From positions 124,001 through 188,000 of the forward strand of contig CAUWAG010000010.1 of the NCBI GenBank assembly GCA_963556695.1: 64,000 nt of DNA, given 5' to 3'. The notes under the pieces were generated by a model. The model was not told the DNA's origin and searched no databases. It saw only the letters and a program-made list of their open reading frames with translations. Source of the stretch: Anthostomella pinea. Lineage: Eukaryota > Ascomycota > Sordariomycetes > Xylariales > Xylariaceae. Within the stretch, counting starts at the first letter, position 1. Every line of letters begins with the position of its first letter. The translations under genes were made by a program, and so were the position numbers. Shown one piece after another: positions 44,927-56,570 of the stretch.

Positions 44927-46035
44927 ATGGGAGAGTCCCGGTGCGTCCTGACGTGCTCGACAATACGCGCGCCACACCTCAATACTGACATATTATTCTC
45001 TCTGCAGACAGGAGCTTGTAGCATGGCTCAACCAGCTACTCCAGCTCAACATCACCAAGGTCGAGCAATGCGGTACCGGGTATGCAACACCATTTTTACG
45101 ATTCGCGGTTTACCCCTCCCCCGCCATCCACACACACACTCACAACCATCGCCATGCGAACCCGTCTCAGCACACATCCACCGACGACACAACACATTCC
45201 CCACAGGGGAGAAGCCTGTCTGGCATCAAACTCAGTCGGTTGTCACCTCGAGGCCGGACATAGCTAACCTTGTGCTGTGCGACTGGTAGTGCCGCCCTCT
45301 GTCAGGTCTTCGATAGCATCTTCCTCGATGTGCCCATGTCGCGGGTCAAGTTCAACGTCAACACCGAATATGCCTACATACAGAACTTCAAGGTGTTGCA
45401 GAGTCAGTTTGTCCCTCCCCATACCTCGTCCCCTCCAGTCGAGGTCAACCAGGCATGCTGACAAGGGCCCTCGTTTTCTTACAGACACCTTCACCAAGCA
45501 CCAGGTCGACAAGCCCATCCCCGTGTCCGCCCTCGTCAAGTGCAAGATGCAGGACAACCTCGAGTTCCTACAATGGGTAAAGCGGTTCTGGGACCAATAC
45601 TACCCTGGCGGAGATTACGATGCCGTTTCGCGACGAAAGGGCGCCCCTCTCGCTGCTGGTGCCGGCGGTGGATCCGCCCCCAGAGTCACCAACAGTGCTG
45701 CAGCCCGGAGAGGCGGCGGTACGACCCCTACGACTGGTCCACGCCTGGTCAAGGCTGGCGGCGCTGGTGGTGGTGCTGCCTCGGCCGCCCTCATGCAGGA
45801 GAACGCGACGCTGAAGGAGACAGTGGTCGGCCTCGAGCGCGAACGGGACTTTTACTTCAGCAAGCTCCGCGACATAGAGCTGTTGATCCAGCAGGCTGTC
45901 GAGGAAGATCCGGAGATCGAGAAGCAGGAGGATGGTCTCATCAAGCACATCCAGACGATACTGTACTCGACCGAAGAGGGATTCGAGATTCCCGAGGGAG
46001 AGGAGGCGGCGCTGGACGACCAGGAGACGTTCTAA
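44927..46035 (+). CDS. bim1: EB1-type microtubule plus-end binding protein (Bim1/Mal3)
   Basis: Exons 44927-44940, 45008-45079, 45290-45402 and 45485-46035; phases agree and give 249 residues. The first exon codes only MGESR in part. The calponin-homology domain (about 1-125) shows ELVAWLNQLLQLNITKVEQC, GAALCQVFDSIF, VKFNVNTEYAYIQNFKVLQ and EFLQWVKRFWDQYYPGG. A Gly/Ala/Arg linker follows, then the EB homology coiled coil with the FYFSKLRDIELLIQQ signature (about 195-215) and an acidic end (EGEEAALDDQETF). EB1 tracks growing microtubule ends and recruits CAP-Gly and SxIP proteins; the acidic tail here ends in F rather than the EEY/F of animals. Intron 2 is 210 nt. Confidence 0.95.
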
Positions 46036-46696
46036 AGGGGCTGGTGAGTACACGGGCGAGGAACGACGTAATGAATACCATGGAGGCAAAGCATTGACGC
46101 ATTAATGTCACGGGAGTACGGCTATATGAAGAATAAGAAGGGAGTATAGAAGTACGGACTGTAGAGGATATATCCGCTTGGCAAGGAGTCTCCTGAGACT
46201 CTGCACCGATCATGGTACGCTGACCCGCGGAGGGCCTAGGCAGGAGGCATATAGCCACCGTCAGGATCCGAGGCCGCTCTCACTCGAGAGTCCCGCTGAA
46301 ACTGCCGATAGACATCAAGAACTATTTTCTTCTACTCTTGTTCCCCGTTATGTTAAACCCCTGCCCCCCTCCTGTCTGCACCTTTCCTGGTGCCTCAGGT
46401 GTCTACAATAAGGTTTGAAGCGAACGGCGGGCTCTACCTTAGGAGCCGCCTGCTGCTTCCCACCACCATCACCACCACCACCACCACCACTTTTACCTCG
46501 AATCTCAAATCTCGAATTGTCACCCAGGCCGTCTCGCCGTGGCTGAAGCGGGCTCTCGTCCTCGTCACATTTTGGTTCCGAGTTCATCACATTCGTTCTC
46601 GTGCGCCTGCCTTGGGCCCTTGCCCGTTTGCACTCAACGATCACCGCATCACCGCACCACACCAGCTCCCTCAGACTTCCTCAAACCACCAACATC
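46036..46696. other. intergenic with CAC microsatellite
   Basis: A (CAC)n/(CCA)n run near 46461-46491. No gene seen. Confidence 0.5.
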
Positions 46697-47585
46697 ATGC
46701 CGCCGAAGTACAAGTTCAGGGTTACCACGGCCCGCGCCGCGCACAAATTTAAGAAGCGTGGCCCAACTGCTTCAGCGCAGCGCAGTTCGATGCGCCGGGC
46801 TATCGAGGAGAGCTTGCGCATCGCCGGTCCGGACGTCAGTCTGCCCTGCGACTCGCCGTCTGTTCGAACCGAGGCTTCTACGTCGTCTATCTCTGAAGAT
46901 TCCAATGTTGGATCGCAACCACCATCGTCACCTTCCTTCTCATCGCAACCATCGACGCCGTCTTCATTAACATCATTCTCTGGCCCTTTCACACCCGCTT
47001 CCTCCATCTCATCCGCAGCAAGCTCGCCTGCCTCACAGGCCCCGAGTACGCCACTCCAGACGAGCCAAAGACGCCAATCTACCGCACTTTTAACCTTCCA
47101 GGCGCCGAGTACGCCCCTCCAGGCAAGCCAAAGACGCCAACCCATCACACCTTCGACTTCTAGCTCGACGGATGATAGCGAAGCCGGCGACAATCACTCC
47201 AACGGCGTCCCAGCGCTGCGCAAGGGCTGGTACCAAGTCAGAGAGATTGTCTCGGAGGCGCGCAGGGCAGGGAAGCTCACCTACCTCGTTGAGTGGGAGG
47301 GTGTCAATCCGAAGACCGGTGTCATGTGGCCTGCTTCTTGGGTGAGTTCTGACATTTCTATTTACATTCACTGTTGAGACATCGTTGGGACTATTCCACC
47401 ATCATGGATGATGGGTGAAGGTGCACTGGAATAAAGGTGCAAAAGGCTATAGTGACCTGAGGTTGAAATTCGAGGTTGCACAAGATTGGCAAAGCTAACG
47501 GTTCTGCGTCCAGATCAACGCCAAGAACGTGTCTGCTTCTGCAGTTCAGGCGTGGGGGGAGACGAAGGAAGCAATGAAGGCGTGA
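46697..47585 (+). CDS. chromodomain protein
   Basis: Exons 46697-47341 and 47514-47585 (172-nt intron GTGAGT..GTCCAG), phase 0, 238 residues. The basic N-terminus (MPPKYKFRVTTARAAHKFKK) is followed by a 120-residue Ser/Pro/Thr-rich linker with a near-duplicate unit (FQAPSTPLQ-SQRRQ, seen twice, third at SQAPSTPLQTSQRRQ). The C-terminal chromodomain starts WYQVREIVSEARRAGKLTYL and continues VEWEGVNP..GVMWPASW, and crosses the intron into INAKNVSASAVQAW. It has the aromatic positions (Y/W, W) of a methyl-lysine cage. Probably a nuclear histone-mark reader; partner unknown. Confidence 0.85.
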
Positions 47586-48085
47586 GGTTGCCAGAAGTTG
47601 CCGGAGCCAGTTGGAGTTTTGAGTGTCTTGGAAGAGACTTCTGGGGTCAGTCGATCGACCAGACTTGACGACTTTGCAGACGAGGACATGAAGTGGCGAG
47701 AGGATTTTGAAGGGAGAACTGATCAACGATCATACAAGCAGACCAGCCAGCTTCTGCATTAGCACAAAACGGGCTCGCATGAAGCCGAATATCACGAGTG
47801 GGATTCAACCAAATACCATAGTTAAAACGTCACATCCAGGGGTCGCAATTCAGTTCCCATTCCATCCGGTTGTGCAATAGTTGACAACCAATACATTGAA
47901 AGCCAAAGAACCCAACCCGCCCCAATCCCGTCGGTCTTGAGTGTATTACAAATCGCAAGTCTGTGCTTAGCCCCTATCCATGAACCCAATCATCTAGTAC
48001 CCATCACTTCCTTATACACAAAAGCAGCAACCCAGAACCTGCTCCCAGAGCCTCTCGTAAACCACTACGAAAAACAACCAACCAC
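47586..48085. other. intergenic, no gene seen
   Basis: Between convergent genes; likely 3' UTRs. Confidence 0.4.
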
Positions 48086-49314
48086 CTAAAGAATACCGGT
48101 CCCATTCCCATGAGCACACCCAGCACCACAGCCCTCCCCGTCCTTCCGCCCCGTCGCGAACCCCACCAGCCCCTCAAAGTACGTCGAAGTAGCCGACCGC
48201 ACCGTCGCCGGCACGAGCAGCAGATGTGGGTGGCAGCCCAGGGCGGCGTCCTTGGGGGTCTGCTGGCTGCCGAGCCGCGACGTCAGCGCCAGGATGGCGG
48301 CCAGGACCGACGCGAAGAGCATGCCCATCACCAGGTGCTGGAGCACTTCGGAGGTGACTTCTTTGGCGGTGCTGGTGAAGGGGGATTCGGGGAATGTGGG
48401 GGTTGTGAAGCTGGAGGCGGGAGCGGGAGCGGGCGCTGGGGCTGAGGAGGGAGCCCGGGCCGGGGCTCGAGCTGGAGCTGGAGCTGGGGCCGGGGCTGGA
48501 GATGAGACCGGAGTTGGAGCCGGGGCTGGAGCGGGGGGTTTCTGCACAGTAGGTATCTCCTCAATCACGCTCTCCAGATAGGCCTCCAGCGCTTGGTCCG
48601 AGGCTCGTCGGGAAGCGGCGCCCAGGTTTTTGGTCGAGGTTGGCTTCTCGGCCTCGTCGCCTACAGGGACCTGGTCATCATGGACGGCAGGCTTCTCGGT
48701 GGTCTCGTCGACTTGCTGCTCTTGGGGCTTGCTGCTAGGCTTCGGAGCGGCTGTTGCCTCCTCGGTCTTCTTCGCAGCGTCGGCTTTCTTAGCTGCAGCT
48801 TTCTTAGCCTTCTTAACGGCAACCTTTTCAGCTTTATCCTTCTCAGCTTTATCCTTCTCAGCTTTCTCCTTCTCAGCGGTGTCCTTCTCAGCGGTGTCCT
48901 TCTCAGCGGTGTCCTTCTCAGCGGTGTCCTTCTCAGCGGTGTCCTTCTCAGCGGTGGTCTTCTCAGCGGTACTCTTCTGCCCGCTTCAGCAGGCGGGGCG
49001 GACGACTTTCCACCAGAGCTGCTGGCCTCTGCTTCGGGTTCAGCGGCAGCCCATCGGGAGTTTCCGAGACCCGGGTTGGGCGAGGGGCCCCGAGAGGAAT
49101 CTCGTGATCCTGCAGCTGAACCCACGCCGAGGGACTGGCTGTTCGACGGTACGAACTCCCTCGCGTTGGGGTTGGGCGAGGGGCCCCGGCTGGCTGAGGA
49201 AGCTCGTGACCCTGCAGCTGAACCCACGCCTAGCGACCCGGACGGGGTGAACTCGCCGGCGTTGGCGTTGAATTTGTGGTCGGCAGCTGCCTTCTTGCCC
49301 CTTTTGCCGGCCAT
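48086..49314 (-). pseudogene. PAM2-motif membrane protein, one apparent frameshift
   Basis: Two minus-strand frames make one protein of about 409 residues if one missing base is allowed near 48977-48987. The N-terminal frame starts at 49314 and carries two PAM2-like motifs, KFNANAGEFTP (14-24) and PNPNAREFVP (47-56), within a duplicated unit (SLGVGSAAGSR..RGPSPNP seen twice). The second frame continues with at least six AEKDT pentamers from a 15-bp tandem repeat, a Lys/Ala helix, an acidic stretch, a long Pro/Ala run, then one membrane segment (LVMGMLFASVLAAILALTS, about 328-346) and a 60-residue tail. PAM2 motifs bind the MLLE domain of poly(A)-binding protein, so a role in tethering mRNA to a membrane is inferred. 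The frameshift may be real or a sequencing error. Confidence 0.65.
48838..48980. repeat. 15-bp tandem array coding for AEKDT
   Basis: Units of CTCAGCGGTGTCCTT on the plus strand repeat about six times (48871-48970), flanked by diverged CTCAGCTTTATCCTT units (about 48836-48870). The array encodes A-E-K-D-T/K pentamers on the minus strand. The frame break of the gene lies just beyond its 5' edge. Confidence 0.85.
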
Positions 49315-50199
49315 TGGAACGTTGGGTGGGGTAGTGTCTTTACCGTGACGAATGGTGAGTCGGTAGATGATGGTGACGGCTACGATAGATTCTGATGGAG
49401 AACAGTTGAGGGCTGTAGGTAGATCAAGATCAAGATCGTCTGGTTTTCAATAATACCAGGGGATTGGCTTCGGGAAACACTTATGCATTCATCCCGCTGC
49501 TGGTGTCAAGCGCCACGAGGCGGGGGTGGAACAAAGATGTCTCAAGCTGAAAGAAGCCACCAAACCTGTTTGCGGATGTTTGGTTCATAAGCACAAAGAA
49601 CTTCGAGCGCGCGAATCTCTAATTAAATAATAATTCAGCAATGATATACGATAGAGCATATGTTTTGTCTGGTGCACGGGTGTCCAGGTTAGCATGGGAG
49701 GCAGTGTTGATAGTCTGAGAGATCACGGCAATGAAGATATTGGTAGCTGTAACGTATAAGGAACTCAAGATATAAAAGTACGACACGATGTGACCTGTCA
49801 ACGCGACTGAGCTACCTAGCAACCCGACACATCGATTGATCCCCTATTCACATGTACTGCCGGTGCTGGCAATAGTAGGAGAGGACAGAGACATATTGTC
49901 CCAAACAACCAAAGGAACCCCAGCTGTAGACGACAATGGCACAAGACCATACCATACACTCTCCTGGCCATGTGACCCAGGCAAGCCATGAATCCGCGAA
50001 AACGGGGGACGAGGCTGATGATGAGTTATTAGTCTTTTCTCTTTTAAAAGGGAAAGGGGGAAACGGACATTACTACCGGCTATCCCGCATTTTCCGGAAC
50101 GAGTCCTACTCGGCATCATCTGGACATGATCGACTGTTGTACTCTTTTCCCGGCCTCGACGGCGTGCTTCGCGTGCCTTCTGGCGAAGATGTTCTGCCT
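49315..50199. other. intergenic, no gene seen
   Basis: Short frames only; a hydrophobic 67-codon minus frame at 49822-49619 lacks a start context and is not called. Confidence 0.4.
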
Positions 50200-51025
50200 C
50201 TAAGTTAATGCCTGACGACGTTCCACCCTTGCCCTGTCATGACGGAGCTTCCTGCGTTTGTCGAGGTAGTCGCTGATGTGGCCCGATCGAACTGCAGTCT
50301 CTCAATAGTTGTTTCACTGGCTCGTTCCGACTTTCCAACTCACCTTCATCGTTGTCAACTCGGACTGCGAAAGCCGCAAGGAGTTCTGCGTCTGTCCATT
50401 TCGAAGGTTGGTACGCCTTCCCCCGCCACATCTGCCTGATTGATTGTAGAGCGCGTTTGAGCTCCTTTGCCAGATTATCAACTCCCTTTTGCTCAAGGGG
50501 TCCTCTGAATAGGGCATGACTGTGGTTGGGGTCCTTCTCTCGGCATTCAGGTCCACGCAGTTTGAAGGCGTAAACCTCACCCGACTTGCCATATAGTGCC
50601 CCGTCGAAATCGAAATTGAGATGGTCTTCAGAGCGCTCCTGTACGGCAATGTGTACTCGTGGCTGATGCGGAGCTGTGTTGCTCGTATCCGCATCGATAT
50701 GACTGCCACATGGTGCGCCGGTATGAGTTGGAGTATGGACTCCGTGTGGGATGGGGTCCGCATCGGGAAGAGCTGAGGTGCGTGCTGCGTCGTTCACTAT
50801 GCCCTCATCACGTGTATGCGTAGTTGTAGAGACTGGGTCCACGGTCGGCGCAGAGAGCTCGATGCCTGTCCCAGAGGACACAGGACGTTGCCCAAACGGA
50901 GCATTGTCCGAAGCGTTCGATCCCTCAAAGCTGCCTCTCCAAAAGTCTTCCGATGTGAACTTTTTGGTCTTCCTATTCCCGGAGTGATGTTCGCACAGGG
51001 ACAGACCGGCCGGGCATGCCTTCAT
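50200..51025 (-). CDS. hypothetical protein, two or more exons, 5' end unresolved
   Basis: Exon 51025-50344 joins exon 50291-50200 (intron GTGAGT..CTGCAG, 51 nt, phase 1), giving 257 residues from the ATG at 51025. A better initial ATG may be at 51176 (MASAQ, followed by donor GTATCA) with an intron I could not close. Residues 1-140 are polar and Asp/Thr/His-rich; residues 140-240 look globular (VHIAVQERSEDHLNFDFDGA, YAFKLRGPE, LAKELKRALQSIRQMW). The end is basic (YLDKRRKLRHDRARVERRQ). No membrane segment. Transcribed away from the paralogue gene at 51519, sharing about 0.4 kb of upstream DNA. No family recognised. Confidence 0.55.
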
Positions 51026-51518
51026 CCTCAACGCTCGGTTGGAGGCAAATCCGGTGGTCCCGACGAGGTGCCAGAGTATGGCTGAGAACCCGGGCGCCGG
51101 TTGGCTGGAAGCGCGAGGACCCCGGAAGTGTCGAAAATCCCGAGGAGGGCAAACGTGATACCTGAGCAGAAGCCATGTCAGAAGGAGGCGCCACTTGCTA
51201 GTGAGACTAAAACATGAAGAGGTATGAAGGTAGAAAAATGTTGGACCACTGTGAAGAAACCAATATGACAATAAGTAGCAGCCAGTGACGTTTTACATCA
51301 GCCTGATCAATCAAGGCGGGCTCCGGACTCCGGACTCCGGGTTGGTTCGAGCATAGGTAAGATTTAAGTTAAAAGATAGAGCCCGGTGAGGCGAGACCAA
51401 GCCCAAAATCCACAAGAACCTTGATAGAAACACCCCTCAAGCCGCAATAACGATACCTTACACCTAGGAGCAGCTCGATACGTGTCGTCCCCTCCTGAAC
51501 GCTCCTTCTCATACACAC

Positions 51519-53198
51519 ATGTCTAGCTTCTTCCCCAGATCATGTGCAAGTAAACCTGTCATCACATCCACCCCCGGCTTTGTGCAAGCCTACCTCAAAT
51601 GCCTTGAGCCATCCTTCACGAGCAAAACGAACAGCCAAACGCAAATCTTCTATCGCTTGAGACATTTCGCCACCAAGTGACCAGAAACAAATTCTATCTG
51701 TGTTGTCCAACGACAGAATCGGGACATGGTTTGAGCAACTCGAAACCAAAGTCGAGGACTGTGCAGACAGGATCGAACAACGGAATCGTATTACTATACA
51801 TATTTGCAGAGACATCATCGATCTCATCAACAGAGCTTCCAAAACAGATATTGAACTTGTCGCGGAGTTGCAGGGACTACAAAAACAAGAGTCCCACTTC
51901 AAAGCAACAGCAACGAGACAGCTCAAGAAGGGAACTTTCTCAAAGGAGAGCGCCAAAGACCTGCAACTGCAGATCAAGGAAATCGATGACTGCAGAATAA
52001 CCGACAAGGCGGCCAGGATATTCTACGGTGGAAAACTGAAACGCTTGGACGACGCATGGGATGTGTTCGTCGAGTATCAGGACAACTTGGAGAATTGGGC
52101 AGACGAATTGGAGATGGAGTTTACGGATCGTGACCCCGACTTGCAAGACAAAGAACCAGGGGCTGATGTCGGTGACAATCCGGGGCATTGCAACGACGAC
52201 GACAATCAGGCGGATGAGCATGATTTGGAAGTTAGCGATACGTACGCTTCCACGCATGATGGCAACCGTGGCGGCCGCAGTGAGCCTAGCGATCGTGGAC
52301 CAAGTCTGGGACAAGGAGGTCAGTCAAACCTCGAAACCATATCAACATGTCTGAAGATACATCGAACATCGCCAACGACCCTTGTGTTCCGAACGTGGTC
52401 GTCAAAGAGCCTCTTTCTTCAGAAGAATTGGGGGATCCTGTTGTCTCGGATTTACCGGAGGTCGAAGAGTATGTTTCTTCAGAAGATTTGGAGGGTCCTG
52501 TTTTCCCGGACCTTGCCCAAGACACAAAAACCTGTCCAGACGATGCGCAGAATAGCTTCGTCGAAGATATCTTCGTTCCAAACGAGGCGCAGAACACTAT
52601 CATCGTTCGAGACGATGCCGCAGGCCCAGGGAAGAAGAGTGCACGTGCGAGCAAGAAACGCGATAATACGAAGCAGTTAGACGGACGAGAAGTTACGCAG
52701 GCAGCCAAGCGTAGGTGCAAGAACAAATCCCACGCGAGCAGGCACATCCCCATTGAGGCGTCTGCATAAGCTGCCCCGCTACCTGAGGTCACTTTTCTGG
52801 GCCTGGGCCCGGTTGTGGGAGTCATCCGGAAAAGCGAAGTACTCGAGCACGAGTGGGTACACAACTTGATTGAAGGTGTGGTTTGCGGGCCACATGTCCT
52901 CCGCTTTGGGCCAGAACAACCGGCATGGAGGAAGTGGGCTTTGTTGTGGAAGCCTGGCAGGTTGCCGTGGTCAGCAAGTTTGCACACAGGCAATGAGGAA
53001 GTACTCGATGGCATTCCACTGGTGCCCAAGGAAGTAGCTACTAGATTTGCACATATCGGTATGTTACCCAGGTCCTGCCAACGCTGCGGCATAACCTAAA
53101 GCTAACCGGTATTGTGCTTCCCAGTTCACGATGCCGACAATGAATGGATTGTTGCTCATAACGCTGAAGCTCTTGTGTCCGCGGCCAGGTCCTCATGA
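51519..53198 (+). pseudogene. accessory gene A: module shared with gene at 61735; in-frame stop
   Basis: Exons 51519-51676, 51717-52279, 52357-53058 and 53125-53198 add to exactly 499 codons with consistent phases, which supports the model although intron 1 is only 40 nt. Inside exon 3 a TAA at 52767-52769 interrupts the frame; coding composition continues on both sides (HIPIEASA, stop, AAPLPEVTFLGLGP). Residues 55-220 are helical and coiled-coil-like (WFEQLETKVEDCADRIEQRN). An acidic region follows with a repeat (SSEELGDPVVSDLPE / SSEDLEGPVFPDLAQ), then a basic patch (KKSARASKKR). The C-terminal module reads VLEHEWVHNLIEGVV, HVLRFG, WRKWALLWKPGRLPW, EVATRFAHI, DADNEWIVAHNAEAL and is shared with the gene at 61735. 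Function unknown. Confidence 0.7.
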
Positions 53199-53585
53199 AG
53201 GGAACTTATCCTTCAGCAGGTGGTGATAATGGTGGTGGTTTCGTGGTTAGGTAGCACTATACTTATACTAGGTAGATATATTGCGTTCACATCCTACACC
53301 TTGAAGGCGTCGTTTCCAAGCAATTCAATCAGCCACCTTCCAACTGAAGTAAGCCGTGATGACGAAGCATCTAAATCAGTTAGGCTACCTCTAACTTGAT
53401 TGGCTTATTTCACTGCCGGAGCCATAGCGCCAAAGCTCCAGACCAATCATGACCCTTTATTTTTACCCAAACCCATATTATCAGCCGCACTACCAGCCGC
53501 ACCGCCTGAAATGGCCTTTTATGAAAATAAAAATTGGTCCTTTCGCTGTTTGGTGCTTTTCCGAGGTAACCGCTAGCTATACTAG
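53199..53585. other. intergenic, edge of AT-rich block
   Basis: No gene seen; GC falls from about 53,450. Confidence 0.4.
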
Positions 53586-53762
53586 TGTTGGATTAAAGGT
53601 GAGCCCAGAGGGCACCTTGATAGATAGACACCGGAGCCTAGTTGTTCCGTCCCGATCCAGCCCCCTCTGGCACAAAACTGCCACGGTCGCACGAGGACAC
53701 TTTAGAGAGACAGAATACACATACACACACACTTCAACCTCACGATTGGCTCAAATCTGACA
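53586..53762 (+). repeat. solo LTR, family 2, copy 1
   Basis: 177 bp, TGTTGGATTAAAGGTGAGCC to CAAATCTGACA, with the perfect 5-bp duplication ACTAG at 53581-53585 and 53763-53767. Inverted relative at 58652-58826. Confidence 0.9.
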
Positions 53763-54149
53763 ACTAGATACCGAGCCGACCCCTGTTCACTACACCCACT
53801 ACATCTACCACATCCGTATATGCCGTTAACTTCTTTGATAACTTGTAATACTGCTAACACTATTAGTGGCTCCGGTTTTCACTAGTAGAGCTAGTTTAAG
53901 ATATAATATAACTTACTCGTTTAAGTTTAATATCGACTTTAAACTAAGTAACCAAAATTACTTAGTTTAAGCTAGCGATTAATAAACTTTTTTAAATATA
54001 CTTTAAATAATAAGAGTTTTCTAATATAAGCGTGAATTTTGTTTTATTTATTTAATTTTGACTTATATATTGAATAAGTTTATAAGATATAAAATGCTGT
54101 ATAAATATAATAACGGCTGTTAAATAGTTATATTCAATTATAATAAGTA

Positions 54150-54400
54150 TGTGTGAGTAGTGGTGCCTATCAGGTATGTACTGCAGCTGGCAGCAGGCTG
54201 AAAGGGGTGAAAGGGACACAAAAGGGGTGAAAGGTCTATTGTGGTGACCACTGGCAGGTGCGTTGTCTGCAGTAAGGCAGCCGGATATCACGGGGCTCTC
54301 ACAACTGTATTTAGGTGGGAATATCCCTCATAGATCTATAACGAAGACATCGAACCTGATCCATCCCATCCTGACCCTATCTGAACACCTGAACTTCACA
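54150..54400 (+). repeat. solo LTR, family 3
   Basis: 251 bp, TGTGTGAGTAGTGGTGCC to GAACTTCACA (TGTG/CACA ends), with the perfect duplication AAGTA at 54145-54149 and 54401-54405. Internal tandem AAAGGGGTGAAAGG units near 54198-54233. Confidence 0.85.
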
Positions 54401-55160
54401 AAGTAGTTGAAATAAAGAACGGGGTAAAAGCATTAAGATAATAACTTTTAAAGTGATAAATAAGGCTTTATTAATAAGTAGATTAATAAATAAGTAAATC
54501 TTTATATTTTAATAAATGTTTAATATTGTATTTAATGTTTCAACTTGATGAATAATTACGTAATTAATTGACTTTAATTTTAACCTTATATTGAACCTTA
54601 AGTTATAATATAGTAATATTTCTTTTAATATAATCAAAAGACCTTCATTTATAAGATCTCGAAGTGTATTTGTACGGTAAGTAGGCGATTTTTATTATTT
54701 TTAAGCCTAATACGCGTAAATACGCGCTGCATTTTTATTATCGTCGTAATAATAGTTTTTAATTTTACGACTTGATTTAATTAACGCGGGAGCTTTTTAC
54801 GTTAAAAAGAAGATTTAAAGTATCCAGCTTTTTTAAATAAAGTTAAAAATAGCGCTTTAAAAAAAAGAAGAAGTAATTAAGACAAATTTATTAATTATAA
54901 AGTTATATTTAAATCGTTGGTAAAGAAATACAAGGCGCTTGTAAACTAGTTAAAAACCTTCCGATTTTAAGCCGCGTTTAATACTTTTATACGTATTATT
55001 TATAAAATCGACGTAAATAATACGATTTATTAAATTACTAAAAGCGATTTAAACGCCTTTTAAAGGAGCGCGCGTACCGTTTATACTTACGATATTAAAA
55101 AAGCGGTTTACGAAAAAAAGTAACCGCGGCAAGAGATTTTAAAAACGACCAGACCTTTAT

Positions 55161-55408
55161 ATTGCGTTGTGCAATGGGTGTCAATTGATGTGTGAGGCAG
55201 GGTTGGGTTGCAAGGACTAAGATGGGAAAGATTGCAGCTACTTAAGGTAACTGCAATCCCTATCTTAGTGCAACCCTTATCTAACTAGTCTAGCCCTAGC
55301 TATCCAGGTCCCCACACACAATGTGTAACCCACACACATACCAGTGGCTGTGTTAATGACTGTGGCTGTGCCAGCCACATTGACTACTCCCCCTGATGAC
55401 GCGTATCA
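55161..55408. mobile_element. short insertion with 7-bp flanking repeat and hairpin
   Basis: A 248-bp normal-GC island bounded by CCTTTAT at 55154-55160 and 55409-55415. In reverse it starts TGATACGCGTCATCAGG. It contains a hairpin (about 55207-55293): GGGTTGCA..TAAGATGGGA pairs with TCCCTATCTTAGTGCAACCC, enclosing TTGCAG-TAC--GTA-CTGCAA. It could be a solo LTR or a small DNA element. Confidence 0.55.
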
Positions 55409-56366
55409 CCTTTATTAACGCGTTTTGAACCGTTAAACCGAATTATAAAATCCCTGGTTTTTTTTTAAATAATGAAAAGGGTTACATTAAGCGTGTTGAA
55501 TTAATATTTGACTTTGTAAGCGATATAAATTAAAAACGTGAGGTTAAAAAGGGCTTAATTTTAACCTTAATAAGTTGAAAAGCATCTTTTTGAATGAATT
55601 TTATTCCGACGTTTTTATTTAACGCTTTAAAATTTCTTTTTTTTGAAAAGGGTTATTAAAAGTGTAAAAGCGTTTATAAAGTTAATGTAACGAGTTATAA
55701 TTTTTTAAAAGTTTACGATTATTAAAAAGAATTAATTAAAAAGCTCTAAAAATAAGTTTTAAATAAAGATATGCTTTTTATTCTTTTAAAAAGGTTATAT
55801 AAAATTAAACGAACGAGACTAATTATAGAAAAGGACTTATAATTATAAAAGTTAATATTAATATTTTTAAAGTTGATTTAATGAATTTAAGGTTTAATTT
55901 ACAGAGTAGTGTCGTTATAATTTAAGTATTAAATAAGGCGTATGTACCGAGCGGTAAAATATATTAACGTTTTGTTCAAGATAAGCTTACAAAATCAAAA
56001 TATAATAACATTCAATACGTTAATACCTTAATTCGGGACTTAAAAAAGTAACAATGAACTTGTTATTATTATTTTTATCTCGATAAAGAATAAAGCGATA
56101 AATAAAATAAAACAAATCGAAAAGGTTTTAAAATATCTTAAAAATCTCGTATAAACGTTGTTATTAATTATTTTTACGACGAGTTTAAGAACAAAATCAA
56201 TTATAAAACTAATTCTTTTGAAGATTAAGACTTCAAAAATAACAAATAATTTTATACAGTTAATTGAAGTGAAAATAAAGGCTTAAATTATAAAAAAACG
56301 AGCTTGGAAAAGTAGATAAAAGTTTTTAAGTAACAAATATAATAAAAAGGCTTTAAATATTATAAG

Positions 56367-56570
56367 TGTTGGAACAGGCTTGAACGATCAATCATAATAC
56401 TCGAGTATGGGGTCAAGGTTATGATGTTGCTGATGGTTGGATTGAGAGGAATCTAGCTGGACTCAAAGGTCTGGCCAAGTGCCCTCTCAATCCACTATCT
56501 TATCTTATCTAATCATACATGTGGGTCCTGGTATAGATGGTTTGCAGTCTGGAATCGCATGGATCCAACA
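56367..56570 (+). repeat. solo LTR, family 1, copy 2
   Basis: 204 bp, TGTTGGAACAGGCTTGAACG to GGATCCAACA, with the perfect duplication ATAAG at 56362-56366 and 56571-56575. Confidence 0.95.

Noticed and set aside
46348..46752. Frames over the CAC/GGT microsatellite
   Set aside because: Driven by the simple repeat; no start context or family.
48110..49348. Plus-strand frames with Gly/Ala and Leu/Ser repeats opposite the PAM2 gene
   Set aside because: Complement of the Pro/Ala and AEKDT repeats; not independent genes.
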